Assembly: GCA_038030265.1 (NCBI GenBank)
Contig: CM075938.1
Coordinates: forward strand, 55,731,189 to 55,795,188
Source of the DNA: Corythucha ciliata
Taxonomy: Eukaryota > Arthropoda > Insecta > Hemiptera > Tingidae
Length of the DNA: 64,000 nucleotides
Reading direction: 5' to 3'
Shown here: one piece after another, positions 42,191-53,339 of the stretch
Layout of the letters: each line of letters starts with the position of its first letter
Numbering within the stretch: the stretch's first letter is position 1
Made by a program: the position numbers and the translations under genes
Notes under the pieces: generated by a model
Told to the model about the DNA's origin: nothing
Seen by the model: the letters and a program-made list of their open reading frames with translations, nothing else
Database searches by the model: none

Positions 42191-42945
42191 AACTTTCCCT
42201 AGATAATTTGCTCAAGGAAAAAGTAATTGCCCAGGTCACTGAGCCCCTTGAGTGGTGTAATCAACTTGTGATTGTAGAAATACCAGACAAAACTCTCAGA
42301 TTGTGCCTCGATCCCCGACCCCTAAACAAATGCCTTGTAAGTGATAACTATCAACTCCCCACACAAGAAGAAATTCTGAGTGCTATGTCCGGTGCCACGT
42401 GTTTCTCTGTCTTGGATTTGAAAGACAGTTTTTATCAGATCAGTCTCGACGAATCATCCTCAAACCTCTGTGTTTTTTCCACTCCTTTTGGACGTTTTAA
42501 ATTCCGGCGATTGCCGTTTGGAGTAAAAGTTGCATCTGAGGCGTTCCAGCGCCTGAATTATGAAGTTTTTGGTCACATACCGGGGGTGCACATTTACATT
42601 GACGACATATACATTGCCACTGACGAAAAGAGTCACGCCGACACTGTCCGGTGTGTTTTGGTGACGGCGCGACAAGCTGGAATAACATTTAATAAAGAAA
42701 AATTCCGCTTTAAGACGCCAGAAATTAAAGTTCTTGGGCATTTGGTTTCAGACCGTGGCGTAAGAATTGATCCAAACAGACTAGAGTCCATTTTAAAATT
42801 ACCAGAGCCACAAAGCAAGAAAGAACTTCTAAGTTTCTTAGGAATCGTAAAATTTGTATCGAAGTTCATTCCAAATTTTACACAAGTAACTTCCCGGCTG
42901 AGAGAATTAATTAAAGAAAATAAACCATGGTCTTGGGGTAAAGAT
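42170..42945 (+). pseudogene. Mag-like gypsy reverse transcriptase
   Basis: Motifs in order: CLDPRPLNKCLVSDNYQLP, FSVLDLKDSFYQISLDE (first Asp), FSTPFGRFKFRRLPFGVKVA, and IYIDDIYIA (YIDD box). The connection LGHLVSDRGVRIDPNR and LLSFLGIVKFVSKFIP follow. It is cut at 42953 by a hAT element and continues in phase after the insertion at 45910. The domain itself is intact after the upstream shift. Confidence 0.9.
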
Positions 42946-43079
42946 GAATCCAACAGTGGCGGCGGAAGTATTTTGGTTCAGGGGGGGCGAAAATTAAGGC
43001 GCTTCCCCCCCCCTTCCCTTCCCCACCATACCCTACACTACCATCACTTCCTTAGTTTGCATCAATAGAAGGTGAAATG

Positions 43080-43900
43080 TAGTGTAGTTCTCAATTTGAA
43101 GTAAACAGAGGAGGCAAGGTATTGTATGAGGTGCCCAATAGTCTTGAATTTTCAGCATTTAGGGAATGATTTGAATGTGGTATACAACGGCCTGATTCTT
43201 GATAGGTTTTTGACTAAAATATTCTATTTTTATCCCACATGATACTAAAACCGAATTTTACGGCCGCAAATGAGTCCCAAAAGTGTCTCTTTTCATGCCT
43301 AGGAACTAAAGTATTTTTCAAGCGACATGCTCCGAAAGTAGTCATTTTCTATACCCAAAAATGTCTGGGAAATTGACCATTACCGCACAGTGACATTCGA
43401 GAAATTTTCTGTACTAGTCCAGAAAATATTTTCCGTCCTAGTACGGAGAGTAAATGAACTCGGGTTATAACCTCGTTTAAGGTCTTCTTAAACTAAAGAC
43501 ACGAGAAGTCAGTAGTCAATTTGTCAAAGTCAGTTTTATCATTTCCTTGCTGTCGCGTGAAAAAAGTCGTAGATCACTCGTAGGAAGGGGATTTACCTCG
43601 CCTCGCCCACCGGGCTTGTAATGTAATGTACCGCGGCAAATTTTACGGCGTTTTAGAGCCACGACTTTAGCTCCTGCGTATACATATACTATTATTGATT
43701 TCTTAGTTGTTTTTTTGCCACAAGAATATGGCAAGTATTCGTTTTAAATAATAAACGATAATCATTCGTACTCAAATAAAACAGCAAAGTGTGGGAATGC
43801 AGGTAGGGGCATAACTAGAAATCCGGATCCGGGGTTCGGATGGGGGCCCCTGAATAGCTTGAAGATGAAAAATCGGGATTTTCAAGTAGATAAGATGAAA
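43080..43900. other. Interior of the hAT element, no gene
   Basis: AT-rich, with S4-like words such as AGTCCCAAAAGTG only weakly visible. GGATCCGGGGTTCGGATGGG at about 43825 followed by GGGGCCCC resembles the start of the S1-bearing elements seen elsewhere. Confidence 0.4.
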
Positions 43901-43909
43901 ACGAATGGC

Positions 43910-45350
43910 TAAACTCGCTTGTAAAAGTGAGTAAAACGCTGATTCGCGGCTGAAATTGAGAAAAATTGCTGAAATTTATGGCTGTTAATATTAAGAAAAA
44001 GCGCTAGCTAATTCACAGCTGACATTGAGATAACGCAAAATCACGAATTGTTGGGGCGAAATTAGGAAAAAGCGCTAATTTACTCAGCTAAAACTGAGAT
44101 TAAAAGCGCTAATTCAAGGATGGAAAAGAGAAAAACGCAAATTCGCGTCGTCTTGAAAAAAAAAAAAAACACGCTAATTTACAGCTAAAATTGTGATAAA
44201 GTGCTACAATTTAGCAACTTTCAAAATTTGGAACAAGCGCAAATTCACAGCTAAAAGGGAGAAACGCCAACTCAAGGATTCTCGGGGCAACATTGGGACT
44301 AAAATTTAGAAAAAGCGCTAATTCACGGGTGAAATAGTCAGAAACGCGAATTCGCGTCTAGATAAAAGTGGAGGAAAACTCAGCTAAGGTATGAAAAATT
44401 ACGATTTTACGGATAAAATCGAGAAAAAACGCTAAAAATCGTAGCTAAAATTAAGAAAATGTGCTAATTTACTGCTGAAATTGAGAAACAAAACGCTAAT
44501 TCACAGCGGAAAATGAGAGAAAACGCCAATTCTTAGGGGCAACTTTAAGGCTGAAGTTGAAAAGCGCTAATTCACGCGCTAAAGATGAGAAAAACGCTAA
44601 TTCAAGGATAAAAAACAGAACAACACGAATTCGAGTCTAAAAATAGAGAAACACGCTATTATGATAAAGTGTTACAATTTGGCAGCTTTAAACATTGGGA
44701 AAAAGCGCGAATTCACAGAAAACGCCAACTCACGGATTCTCGGGGCTGGGACTGAAATTGAGAAAAAGCGCTGCGATTCACGGCGTGAAATAGAGAAAAA
44801 CGCGAATTTGCGTCTAAAAGTGGAGGACAACTTTAATTCACAACTAAGATACAAAACATTTCAATTTTGCAGATAAAATCGAGAAAAAGTGCTATAATTT
44901 CCAGCTAAAATTAAAAAATGTGCCCATTCACTGCTAAATTGGGGGTAAAAATGCTAATTCACAGCTGAAATTGAAAATACCCCAACTTGCACATTCTTGG
45001 GGAACTTTGGGAATAAAATTGAGAAAAAGCGCTAATTCAAGCGGCTAAAACTGTGAAAAAGCGCTAATTCTGTAATGGAGAAAAGCGCGAATTTACTGCT
45101 TAAATTGAGAAAAATTGCTAATTTGCGGATAAAATTGGGAAAGAGCACTTAAACGCAACCTAATTTGCGGATTCTTAAGGCAACTTCACGGTAAGAGCTT
45201 GTAAAAAGCGCCGATTCGCAGCTAAAAATGAGAAAATGAGCTAATTCGCGGAAAAAATTGAGAAAACGCACTTTAGAGGCAATTTCGTGGCTAAAATTGA
45301 GGAAAATATATACTTCAAAGCTGCAAAAAAGTATATTTACGGTTTAATTA
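43910..45350 (+). repeat. Type S1 degenerate minisatellite, plus orientation
   Basis: The clearest S1 array in the window: variants of AAAATTGAGAAAAAGCGCTAATTCGCGGCT spaced about 30-36 bp, with a higher-order hint: AATTCTTGGGGCAACTT-like words recur at about 44275, 44530, 44990 and 45170. Non-coding. Confidence 0.85.
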
Positions 45351-45901
45351 GAGACTAAAGGGCCTCCTAGAGATTTCCGCCCCGGGCCCCGGACAAGTGT
45401 TGTTCCGCCACTGGGTAGCGGTGATCGCATAACAAAACAGCGGGTTTGATGCCCCAAGGGTAGAGATGCCCGGTGCGCACCGCACACGCCGCACGCCCCT
45501 TGCTACGCCTGTGCTTCATATTGCTTAAATTTGGGCTAAAACCCTCTCCGGGGAGGGTGGCCGATAGGTGGATCGCCCTCTTTTGCCAGATGGCAGGGGT
45601 AAAGTGTAGAAGAAGAATCAATAATATACCTAACAAAAAGTCTGCAGAAAGTGAAAGATGGGGGGGGGGCGAATGTTCTAGGCATTGCTATTTTTCTTCT
45701 TCTCAAAATGATCCAGGGTTTTCGATCTGAGTGACGGTCGCTTGGTCCTCGAATAAGAAGCGAAAAGGATAGAATAAGAACTTTGGGTGCAGTATTCGGG
45801 ATAGAAGACTGGCATTGAAGCCTGGGCGGGCGACGCCCCCCAGACTAAATTCTGGGGGGGGGGCGGCCGCCTTCCCTGCCCCCCCGGTTCCGCCGCCACT
45901 G

Positions 45902-46330
45902 GAATCCAAAGATTTCGAAAATCTGAAACTTCTTTTAACGAAAGCTCCAACTTTAACACTGTATAAAAGTGATGAGGAACTAATCATCCAAACAGATGCG
46001 TCCAAATTTGGTCTTGGCTCTGTAATCATGCAAGGTGGTAAACCCATTTCGTTTGCGTCCCGCACGTTAACTCCTAATGAACAACGGTTTGCTCAAATAG
46101 AGAAAGAGACATTAGCTATATGTTTCGCACTAGAAAAATTTCACTACTTGGCTTACGGGCGGAAAGTAATTATCCAGTCAGACCATAAGCCTCTGGTAAC
46201 GATACAACATAAAAATTTGGACAAAATTCCTGCTCGGCTCCAACGGCTATTGCTAAAACTGTTGAAATATGACACGTCCCTGGACGTGAGCTGCTAATAG
46301 CAGATGCTTTATCGCGCTCTCCGACGATAA
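45902..46330 (+). pseudogene. Mag-like gypsy RNase H
   Basis: Directly after the hAT duplication: IQTDASKFGLGSVIMQ (first Asp), LTPNEQRFAQIEKETLAI (Glu), VIIQSDHKPLVTI (Asp), and, one base out of frame near 46285, LLIADALSRSP (last Asp). The frame change makes it non-functional. Confidence 0.88.
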
Positions 46331-47060
46331 AAAATTCTAAAGACGATCCTGAACTGGCATACATCGTTCATGAGGTAATCGAACGTCTGCCAATGTCACT
46401 GGTACGAAAAGAAGAGTTCAAACAGTTGAGCTTCCAGAACCCCACATTTCTCAAATTAAAACATTTCATTACTCATGGGTGGCCTTCATCAATAAAAACA
46501 ATTCCTCCGAATCTGAAACAGTATTACCCACTAAAAGATCATTTATCCGAATGTGATTCTCTAATTTTTTATCAAGACAGGTTACTAGTTCCTCCTGAAG
46601 CTCGTGATAGAATCTTAAAAATAGCCCACGAAGGCCACCTCGGGATAACAAAAACTCAGTTAAAATTAAAGGGCACTCTCTATTGGCCGGGAATGCATAG
46701 AGACATCGAGCATCTCATTTCTAGTTGCTCAATTTGCCAAATGTTTAGAACCGATAATCCTAAAGAGCCCATGATCAATCACGATATCCCACTCCAGCCA
46801 TGGAAGAAAATTGGCATGGATATTTTGGAATTTAACCAGACTCCCTATCTCGTTGTGATTGATTATTACTCAAAATGGATTGAAGTCTCAAAATTACGGT
46901 CAAAAACATCAGAAAGCATTATAAGTGCCCTGAGGCCCATTTTAGCGATCCATGGTTACCCCTGTGAAATAATTTGTGATAACATGCCCTTCAATAGCCA
47001 TACATTCAAGACATTCACCCAGAATCATGACATCGAAATCACTACTATCACACACATTTT
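46300..47060 (+). pseudogene. Mag-like gypsy integrase, C-truncated
   Basis: The zinc-binding part HEGHLGITKTQLKLKG...CSICQ gives HHCC. The core has GMDILEF (first Asp) and EIICDNMPFNS (second Asp). The expected Ser-x-x-Tyr-Pro-Gln-Ser-Asn-Gly region with the catalytic Glu is absent. Sequence changes at about 47060, so the end is lost; the break point has no obvious duplication. Confidence 0.85.
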
Positions 47061-47960
47061 ATACTCGCCTCGTTTTATTTGTTACTTCGTTTTTTTCCTC
47101 CATTTTAGTAGTCAAACGAGTTTGATAGAATGTTGAAAGAGATGAGTGATGGAGTTTCGCGATAGGAAGGGCGTTGTTAAAATGCCCAGTTTGGTGGGCC
47201 ACAAGCTCGCAAATGCTCATTTTCGCCATAAAAAAATCATTAAAAGACCAGTTTCATGGATTATATAATGAGGGAAAATTTTCCAGATTTTAGGAAGACT
47301 AAAGAGGCACGTGTAATCTCTCGGTCGAACAGGCGTCGTAAAAATGAAATTACCTGTTTCGTGGGGTTAATAGACGCGAATTTCCCCAGTTTTTATAATC
47401 CTAGAAACTAAGGTACGAGAAATTTTCCAGTTTACCCAGTAGCGGATCCAAAAAACATTTTCGGGAGGGGACATTAAATTTCGCATGCATATCGTTACTT
47501 TGTAGGGGTATGATTGGTGGGGGGGGCTCCCGCTACGTTCTTGCTTTTTTTTGTCTGTTGAAGCCTCAAACTCACAATCAAGGGGTTTTCTCAGAGCATA
47601 CGACAACCAGCGCTCAATCTCCAAGCGCATGGATCGTTCGTATCGCCACTGCTTTGGTCTGTCGTTTGTGCTGTCAGTTTTTGTGGAGGAACTGGACGCA
47701 AAATTCACTGTTGATTGTTCAACTGTACGCGGTTAAGGGAGACTTGTACATGTGTTTCCTGGACCCCCTCCAAGCATAAGTCACCTACTCGGCATTACGT
47801 AAATTATCACCACGAAAATCGGAAAATTGTAGGCTCCGTAAAATTATTCCGTATTTCTGCACCAATCCTGGATATCAAGGCCTCATTTAAATCTCCAGGA
47901 GATTCTGCACGTGCGTACGATCCCCCTACGAAAACCCACATAAACTTTTATCTTGAAAAT
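47061..47960. other. Unassigned sequence, one hAT-like end
   Basis: No coding homology recognised. CAGTAGCGGATCCAAAAAAC at 47437 looks like a hAT terminus; a G run (TGGGGGGGGC) lies at 47518-47527. TTGAAAAT at 47953-47960 is the duplication of the next element. Confidence 0.4.
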
Positions 47961-49739
47961 TAGTAATGAGCAAAGCAAGACCAAGACCAAGACTCGAAGG
48001 TCTTGGTCTTGCTGCAAGAGTCTTGCTGATCTTGCTTTGTTGATTTAATTTTTTTCTTATTTACTTCTGTCTTTCGTTTTTTTTGTTTTTGTTGTTCTTT
48101 TTGAAGAAAACAATTGCATTGCATATCGAAAAAACAACTCAAAAACAACCTAGTTCGGGAATTATGAAATGAACAATTTCTTTTTTTCAGTTTTGTTCAT
48201 ATATCCCCACCTCCGATATTTTTGGATGTTCTTCGTATTTTTCCTTCATATCTCGCCGTATACTGAAAAAAACGTAACCTGCTCCACCCTTCTGCAACCA
48301 TGTGTGGTATGAGAAGGCCAAAATAACGAAATTTGGGTTTCAAATGAGCTGAATTACTTTTTTGAACGAACCAAACCTGTCCATCTGGTAAGGGACAGCT
48401 GATTTTAATAAAGCGTAAATCCCCGAAATTGGTTTTAAGGTGCCAAATCCAAGAAATTGATTTTTAACGCGCGGATGTGAATTTGGCTTTTGAAATAGCA
48501 AAACTTCCAAAAACTGGAGTTTTTAGGAGCCAAATTCGCAAAATTTGACTATGAAAGAGCGGACATCCACGAAACTGACGTTTATGAGAGCCGATGACCG
48601 AAATGACGAAATTTGGTATTTGAACCAGCCAAAACCCTGAATTTCTTTTTTGAAAGAGCAACATTTGGTTTTCGAAACAGCGAAATCTGTATAACTGATT
48701 CCAGAAAGAACAAAGGCCACAAAAATTGTTTTTTTTTTTTGTTTTTTTTTTTAAATAATGATAATGCGCGAAATTAGAATGGCTGGAAATTTAAATGGCT
48801 AAAATCCGTGAAGTTTGGTATCAAAGAGGCAAAATCGGTGACATTTGGTTGTGGAAGAGCGAAAATATGTTTGAGCGCCTAAATCACGAAATTTGTTTTT
48901 TTCGTTTTTCGACTGTATTTAGTTTTTATGAATGGCCGAACCCGTGGAACAGATTTCAGAAAGAGCTAAACTCACGTTTGTTTTTATATGACAAACATCT
49001 GTGAGTTTTTGAAGGAACCAAATTCACGAAATTACGTTTTGAAAGAGTTTAAATATACAAAAATTTGGGCATTTATATTTGGGTTTGAATTGAGCTAAAT
49101 CCAGGACTTGGGGTTTGAAAAGAGCGAAATAAGTTTTCTGAAGAGCTAAATCTGTAAAAAAAACTGATTTCAATAAGAGCTAAAACTACGTAATTTGGTA
49201 TTTAATAACGGGTAAATTCGCGAAATTGCGGGGTCCAAAATGGCAAGAATCTGTGAAATTGGATTTTGAAGGTGCCAATTCTGAGACTTTTGTTATGGCA
49301 GACTGAAAATTTCCGGTGAAATTGGGGTTAGAAAAATCCAAAATCACAAAATGTCGTTCTTTTTGGAACCAACCGAAAACCTTCTCCCCCCCTTCATTCC
49401 TTCTTTTTCTTCCTAGAACAAATAAAGAGCTAAAGCTACGAAAATGTGTTTTTGATGATGCAAAAATCGCCAAAACTAGGTTTTAAAGGAGCCAAATCAG
49501 CAAAATGTGTTCTTGGAAGAGCAAAACCCACAAAATTCGGTTTTTAAAAGCAGAACTTCTTTTTGCAAGACTCGCAAGACTCTTGCAACACAGTCTTGGT
49601 CTTGCGCAAGACTCGTTCGTAAGGTCTTGTAGAAAGTCTTGGTCTTGCATTTCAAGTCTTGGTCTTGCAGCCGTTAGAGAGTCTTGGTCTTGCTGCAAGA
49701 GTCTCGCGAGAAGACCAAGACCATTTTTGCTCATCACTA
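47961..49739. mobile_element. hAT-type element with AAGACC subterminal repeats
   Basis: Left TAGTAATGAGCAAAG and right (inverted) TAGTGATGAGCAAAA ends; TTGAAAAT at 47953-47960 and 49740-49747 is a perfect 8-bp duplication. Just inside both ends are repeated AAGACCAAGAC / GTCTTGGTCTTGC words that can fold (47985-48030; 49560-49720). The interior is the S4 array. No transposase. Confidence 0.92.
48380..49540. repeat. Type S4 degenerate minisatellite
   Basis: Variants of CACGAAATTTGGTTTTTGAAAGAGCCAAAT recur about every 33-36 bp with heavy divergence. Only in this element within the window. Confidence 0.7.
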
Positions 49740-49875
49740 TTGAAAATTCTCGCTTTTTCGACGACTTATGTAGGAAAGCAAGATCATACGCGAGTGCGGA
49801 ATTTCCTGAAGACGAGCGTTTTTCAATCTCATTGATCGTCTCATTGTATTGATGCGAGGTGAGATAGTGCAGTTT

Positions 49876-50225
49876 GGATGACTCAAGTTTTTTGGTGAAA
49901 AAAGGCTAATCTCTCCACGTTTGAAGTGCCTTTATTAATGTTTCGGTCCACTATAGCTAGACCATCTTCAGACCAAGTTTAGGGCGTAGGAACCACCTTC
50001 TTCACACGACTTTCAGTAAAACGAGCAGTGATCACAGGCTAATCCAACAGGCTCATGTGTAGCCTGTGATCACGGCTCGTTTTAGTAAAAGTCATGTGGC
50101 GAGAGTGGTTTTTACGCCCTAAACCTTATCTGAAGATGGTACAGTCGACCGAAATCACGGTCACAAATTAAGAAATAAAGACTCTTTAAACATGGAGAGA
50201 TTACCTCTTTTCACCAAAAAGCTCA
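49876..50225. repeat. Penelope-type inverted terminal region with two hammerhead-like motifs
   Basis: The arms (about 49888-50040 and 50060-50215) are imperfect inverted repeats of about 155-165 bp; GTGATCACAGGCTA lies in the centre. Each arm encodes CUGAAGAUGG...CCGAAA: 49971-49941 on the minus strand and 50130-50154 on the plus. Between the two core boxes lie complementary bases (GGUC/GACC; GGU/ACC), forming helix II. Penelope-like elements carry hammerhead ribozymes in their terminal repeats (established knowledge). Confidence 0.6.
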
Positions 50226-50478
50226 AGTCTACGTCTGGTCAATCTCATCTGGTGGGCGGGGCCAATTTCCCCTTAGCAAGGAAGCCTATAGGTAGCTTAT
50301 TGTGCTACCCTTTGAGCCGTGAGTCTAGTCCAACCCCCCAACCCCCCTGTAGCGCTAAAAGGTTGTCGACTTGTGGGAGAAATGTCCACCAGAGTGTGTG
50401 AACCGAAAAAGCTCAACAGCCACACAGCGAACGTGCCGGGCTTCGACTCAAAATCGGCCCGGCCCGATTCCATCCCTA
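50226..50478. other. Right terminal part of the 22.4 kb hAT
   Basis: GC-richer sequence without gene, ending CGGCCCGGCCCGATTCCATCCCTA. A C-rich tract lies at 50334-50347. Confidence 0.55.
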
Positions 50479-50487
50479 ATCACTTCT

Positions 50488-51274
50488 CAGCAAAGATTAG
50501 AAAAAACGCTAATTTGCGGCTAAAATGAACAAAAAATCGCTCATTCTGAGTCGAAATTGGGAAAAAGCGCTGGTTCAAGACTAAAAACGAAAAAAAAAAA
50601 CCGCTAACTCATAAAGTTAGCTTGCATAGTTGATAAATATAGAGCTAAAGCGCTAATCCGTATCTTTAAAAGAAATAATCGCCAAATCGCGAATACAATT
50701 GAGAAAATACGCAGATTTACTTCTAAAATTGAGAGAAATAACCACAAAATTATTATAGGCAAGATGGCACGGCGTGCGTGCCCTGACGAACATCTTTGTG
50801 GCTATTATAGTGAACAGCGCGATAATTGATGATTAAAAGTGTAAAAAAAAAAAATACCGCAGCTAAAAATTTACAGGGGAAAACACCAGTGACGGATCCA
50901 GGGGGGGGGGGTGCGGCGGAGACCACAGAGGGGACGAAATTGACTTAACGAGCCCTGAATTTGCGCCCTAAAATGCCTGAACAGGTGATTCCAGCCACAA
51001 ATATGGGCAAAACTTACCATTCGTGCGTAGAAAATAGCTAAAAATGCAATGCCTGCTGAAAAAAAAAAAAAGACTGACGATTCTTGTCTTGAAAATATCG
51101 CACTGGCTAATATTCAGTTGTTATATAAATGATCAGACAATTTGCCCCTTGGAAATGGCAAACATGACCATTCGCAACCTAAAAATGGTTTGACGGACTA
51201 TTTACACCACACAATAAATGGCAAAACTGACTGTTTGCGTCTGAAAGTCGACAATACTGCATTTGTGCCATGTA
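50488..51274 (+). repeat. S1 and S2 units, partial hAT-like ends
   Basis: S1 text at 50490-50760. CAGTGACGGATCCAGGGGGG at about 50889 looks like a hAT terminus, followed by S2-like units (ATGGCAAACATGACCATTCGC) at 50940-51260. Confidence 0.6.
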
Positions 51275-51529
51275 CAGTGGCGGATCTACGGGGTGGGTTT
51301 TGGGGGTTTAACCCCCCCCCCCACCATAAGAAGATGGCGTCCGCTAAAAATTTGTTGACAGTCATTCCAGAGATTTCTTCTAATACCTTGCACATACCAA
51401 AGGGCGAATGTTGAAGGGGGGATCTCCACAGAATGATGATTTCTCGACGAATGGGCGATCCCGTGATGGTGAGGCCACCATTTATTGGGGGGGGGGCACC
51501 AAAAAGCATAAACAGATGGAAAAAAAAAA

Positions 51530-52345
51530 AGATTTTTATGTTTCAAAGCGATGATTAGCGGCAAATATTGAGAACAAGCGTTCATTTGCCACTTAAATTA
51601 GGACAAATACGCCAATTCGAGATATCTAAAGGCAACTTCGCGGACAAACCAGAGAAAAAAACGCCAACTCCAAATTCTTATAGGCCTTTAAGGCAGAAGA
51701 AATTGAGAAAGCGTTCTAATTTGCTACTCTTTGGGCAAGTACGCGGGAGAACGTTGAAAAAATAAAAACGATAACATAGCGGCTTATAGCGGTAGAAGAA
51801 AAGCGTTGACTCTCAATAGAAAACGAAAATAAATCACTAATTCGTGGCTGAAAATGAAAAAAATCACTAATACGTGGCGAAAATTGAGAAAAACTGAAGT
51901 CCATCACTCACCTGGCTCAACAATTAATGTTTGAAAACGCAAAATTCGTGGTTTTCTCCAGGCAACAACAGAAAAAAGCGCAATTGAGAAAAATCGGTAC
52001 TTCACGGCTAAAACTGTGAAAGCCACGTAATTCGCGGCTAAAACTGAGAAAATCTACTAATTCCGGCCTAAAATTGAAGTAAAACGCTCATTGACAACTA
52101 AAATGGAGAAATAAGCCAATTCGCGGAAAAATTTGAGAAAATTGGCTGAAATTGAGGAAACGCGGTTAATTCGTGACTAAAATTGAGAAATAATTTGCGA
52201 CTAAAAAATGAGAAAAAGCGCTTAGATCGCAGTAAAATTGAGAAAAAAATCTAATTCACGGATACAAGTGATAGAAATACCGCTTATTCACGGCTAAAAC
52301 TGAGACAAACCGCTAATGCCCGTCTAAAATTGATGTAAAATGTAT
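51530..52345 (+). repeat. Type S1 degenerate minisatellite, plus orientation
   Basis: Variants of ATTCGCGGCTAAAACTGAGAAAAT, spaced about 30-36 bp, best at 51990-52330. Confidence 0.8.
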
Positions 52346-52359
52346 TTGCAACTAAAATA

Positions 52360-53040
52360 TTACCGTGGTATCAGCGATATTGGGAGCTTCCTGTCTGAAA
52401 ATCACGATATTGCACTTTCATGCCTTAATTTTGGGTATTTGGAAGTATCAAATTTGTTTTTTAATTACCCGCGGAACTTGAACTGGCGTAAATATCCGTG
52501 AAATTGGAAATTTCCTGGTCTTTTAAGCAGGTGGCTGTAATGAAAGAACGGCGAACGTGAACGTTCTACGGCTTAATTGAAGCGAAATTACAAAAGTTTG
52601 AGAGCCTGTTTTGTTTGAGGGACCTTGGGCAGGCCGATGGCCGAACTCTACTGCGGCCAACGGCCGTAGCGTCACGAATAGCAACATTAAGATTAAGCGG
52701 CAAGCATTCCGTTTTGCAAATTGGAGTCCTAAGTTGAGCGAAATTACAAGTCCCCCTGGCTAAAGACGACATTGCAAGTTTCGCGTCAATATCTGGGTCG
52801 ATATCTTGCGAAAATGCAAGTTTCGGGTCTTAATTTCGTTGAAATTGACAGTTTCGAAACTAAATGAATACCAATAGGGATACTTTAAGATTCATGACCG
52901 AATATCCGTGGCAATGTGCTTTTGTGCCATAAATTCCTTCTAAAATATTAGTCCAGGGGTCATAATTTTAATTTAAGCAAAATTGCAAGTTTTGGGACCT
53001 TTTTCTTCCACGTTAACGTAAGAAAAGAAAGTAGGGCGTT
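52360..53040 (+). repeat. Type S5 degenerate repeat
   Basis: Words such as GCGAAATTACAAGT, AATGCAAGTTTCGGG and TTAATTTCGTTGAAATTG recur at intervals of about 35-45 bp. Strongly diverged; the unit is uncertain. Confidence 0.5.
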
Positions 53041-53339
53041 CGTGAACAAAATTAAGTCCAAGCTGACGTCATATTCTTGATACTTAACCTCAAGAAATGT
53101 TTTAAAAAACTGATTTTCGGTATTCCGTCGCGCCAGTCTGTCGGTTTTTTGGGGCCGCCGACCGACACTGGACCAATGTGGCCACTTCCGGGAGTGCCCT
53201 GAGCTTGATAACTCCCCTTCTCCATATCTCTGACGTGTTCATTTTTGAGATTCCATTTTCTCAGTTGGTGTGGTGGGGTGGGGTGGGGGTTCAAACCCCT
53301 AAAACCCACCCGGTAAATCCGCCACTGGCCCCTCTTTTG

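Larger units (their letters stand above)
42954..45901. mobile_element. hAT-type element carrying an S1 array, inserted in gypsy pol
   Basis: Left end CAGTGGCGGCGGAAGTATTT, right end (inverted) CAGTGGCGGCGGAACCGGGG: 14 shared bases. GAATCCAA flanks at 42946-42953 and 45902-45909, a perfect 8-bp duplication. G/C runs lie just inside both ends (42980-42986, 43005-43013, 45854-45862). The interior has AT-rich sequence, an S1 array (43910-45350) and further partial hAT-like ends (CCGCCACTGGGTAGC at about 45405). No transposase. Confidence 0.93.
28069..50478. mobile_element. hAT element expanded to 22.4 kb by nested insertions
   Basis: The left end TAGGGATGGCCTCGGGC and right end (inverted TAGGGATGGAATCGGGC) share nine perfect bases, then CGGGC/CGGGCCGA words. 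ATCACTTC flanks both sides. S1-type sequence continues on the right, and S1-like words lie on the left. The original element was probably short and GC-rich at its ends, since only about 28069-28200 and 50230-50478 look like its own sequence. Everything between belongs to other element families. No hAT transposase is seen. Confidence 0.82.
51275..53327. mobile_element. hAT-type element with about 50-bp inverted ends
   Basis: Left CAGTGGCGGATCTACGGGGT GGGTTTT..., right inverted CAGTGGCGGATTTACCGGGT GGGTTTT..., similar through the CCCCCACC tract for about 50 bp. Adjacent 8-mers (GCCATGTA; GCCCCTCT) do not match, so the ends may come from related copies or the sites have changed. The interior has S1 (51530-52340) and S5 (52360-53040) arrays, plus partial ends near 51488. 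Confidence 0.75.
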
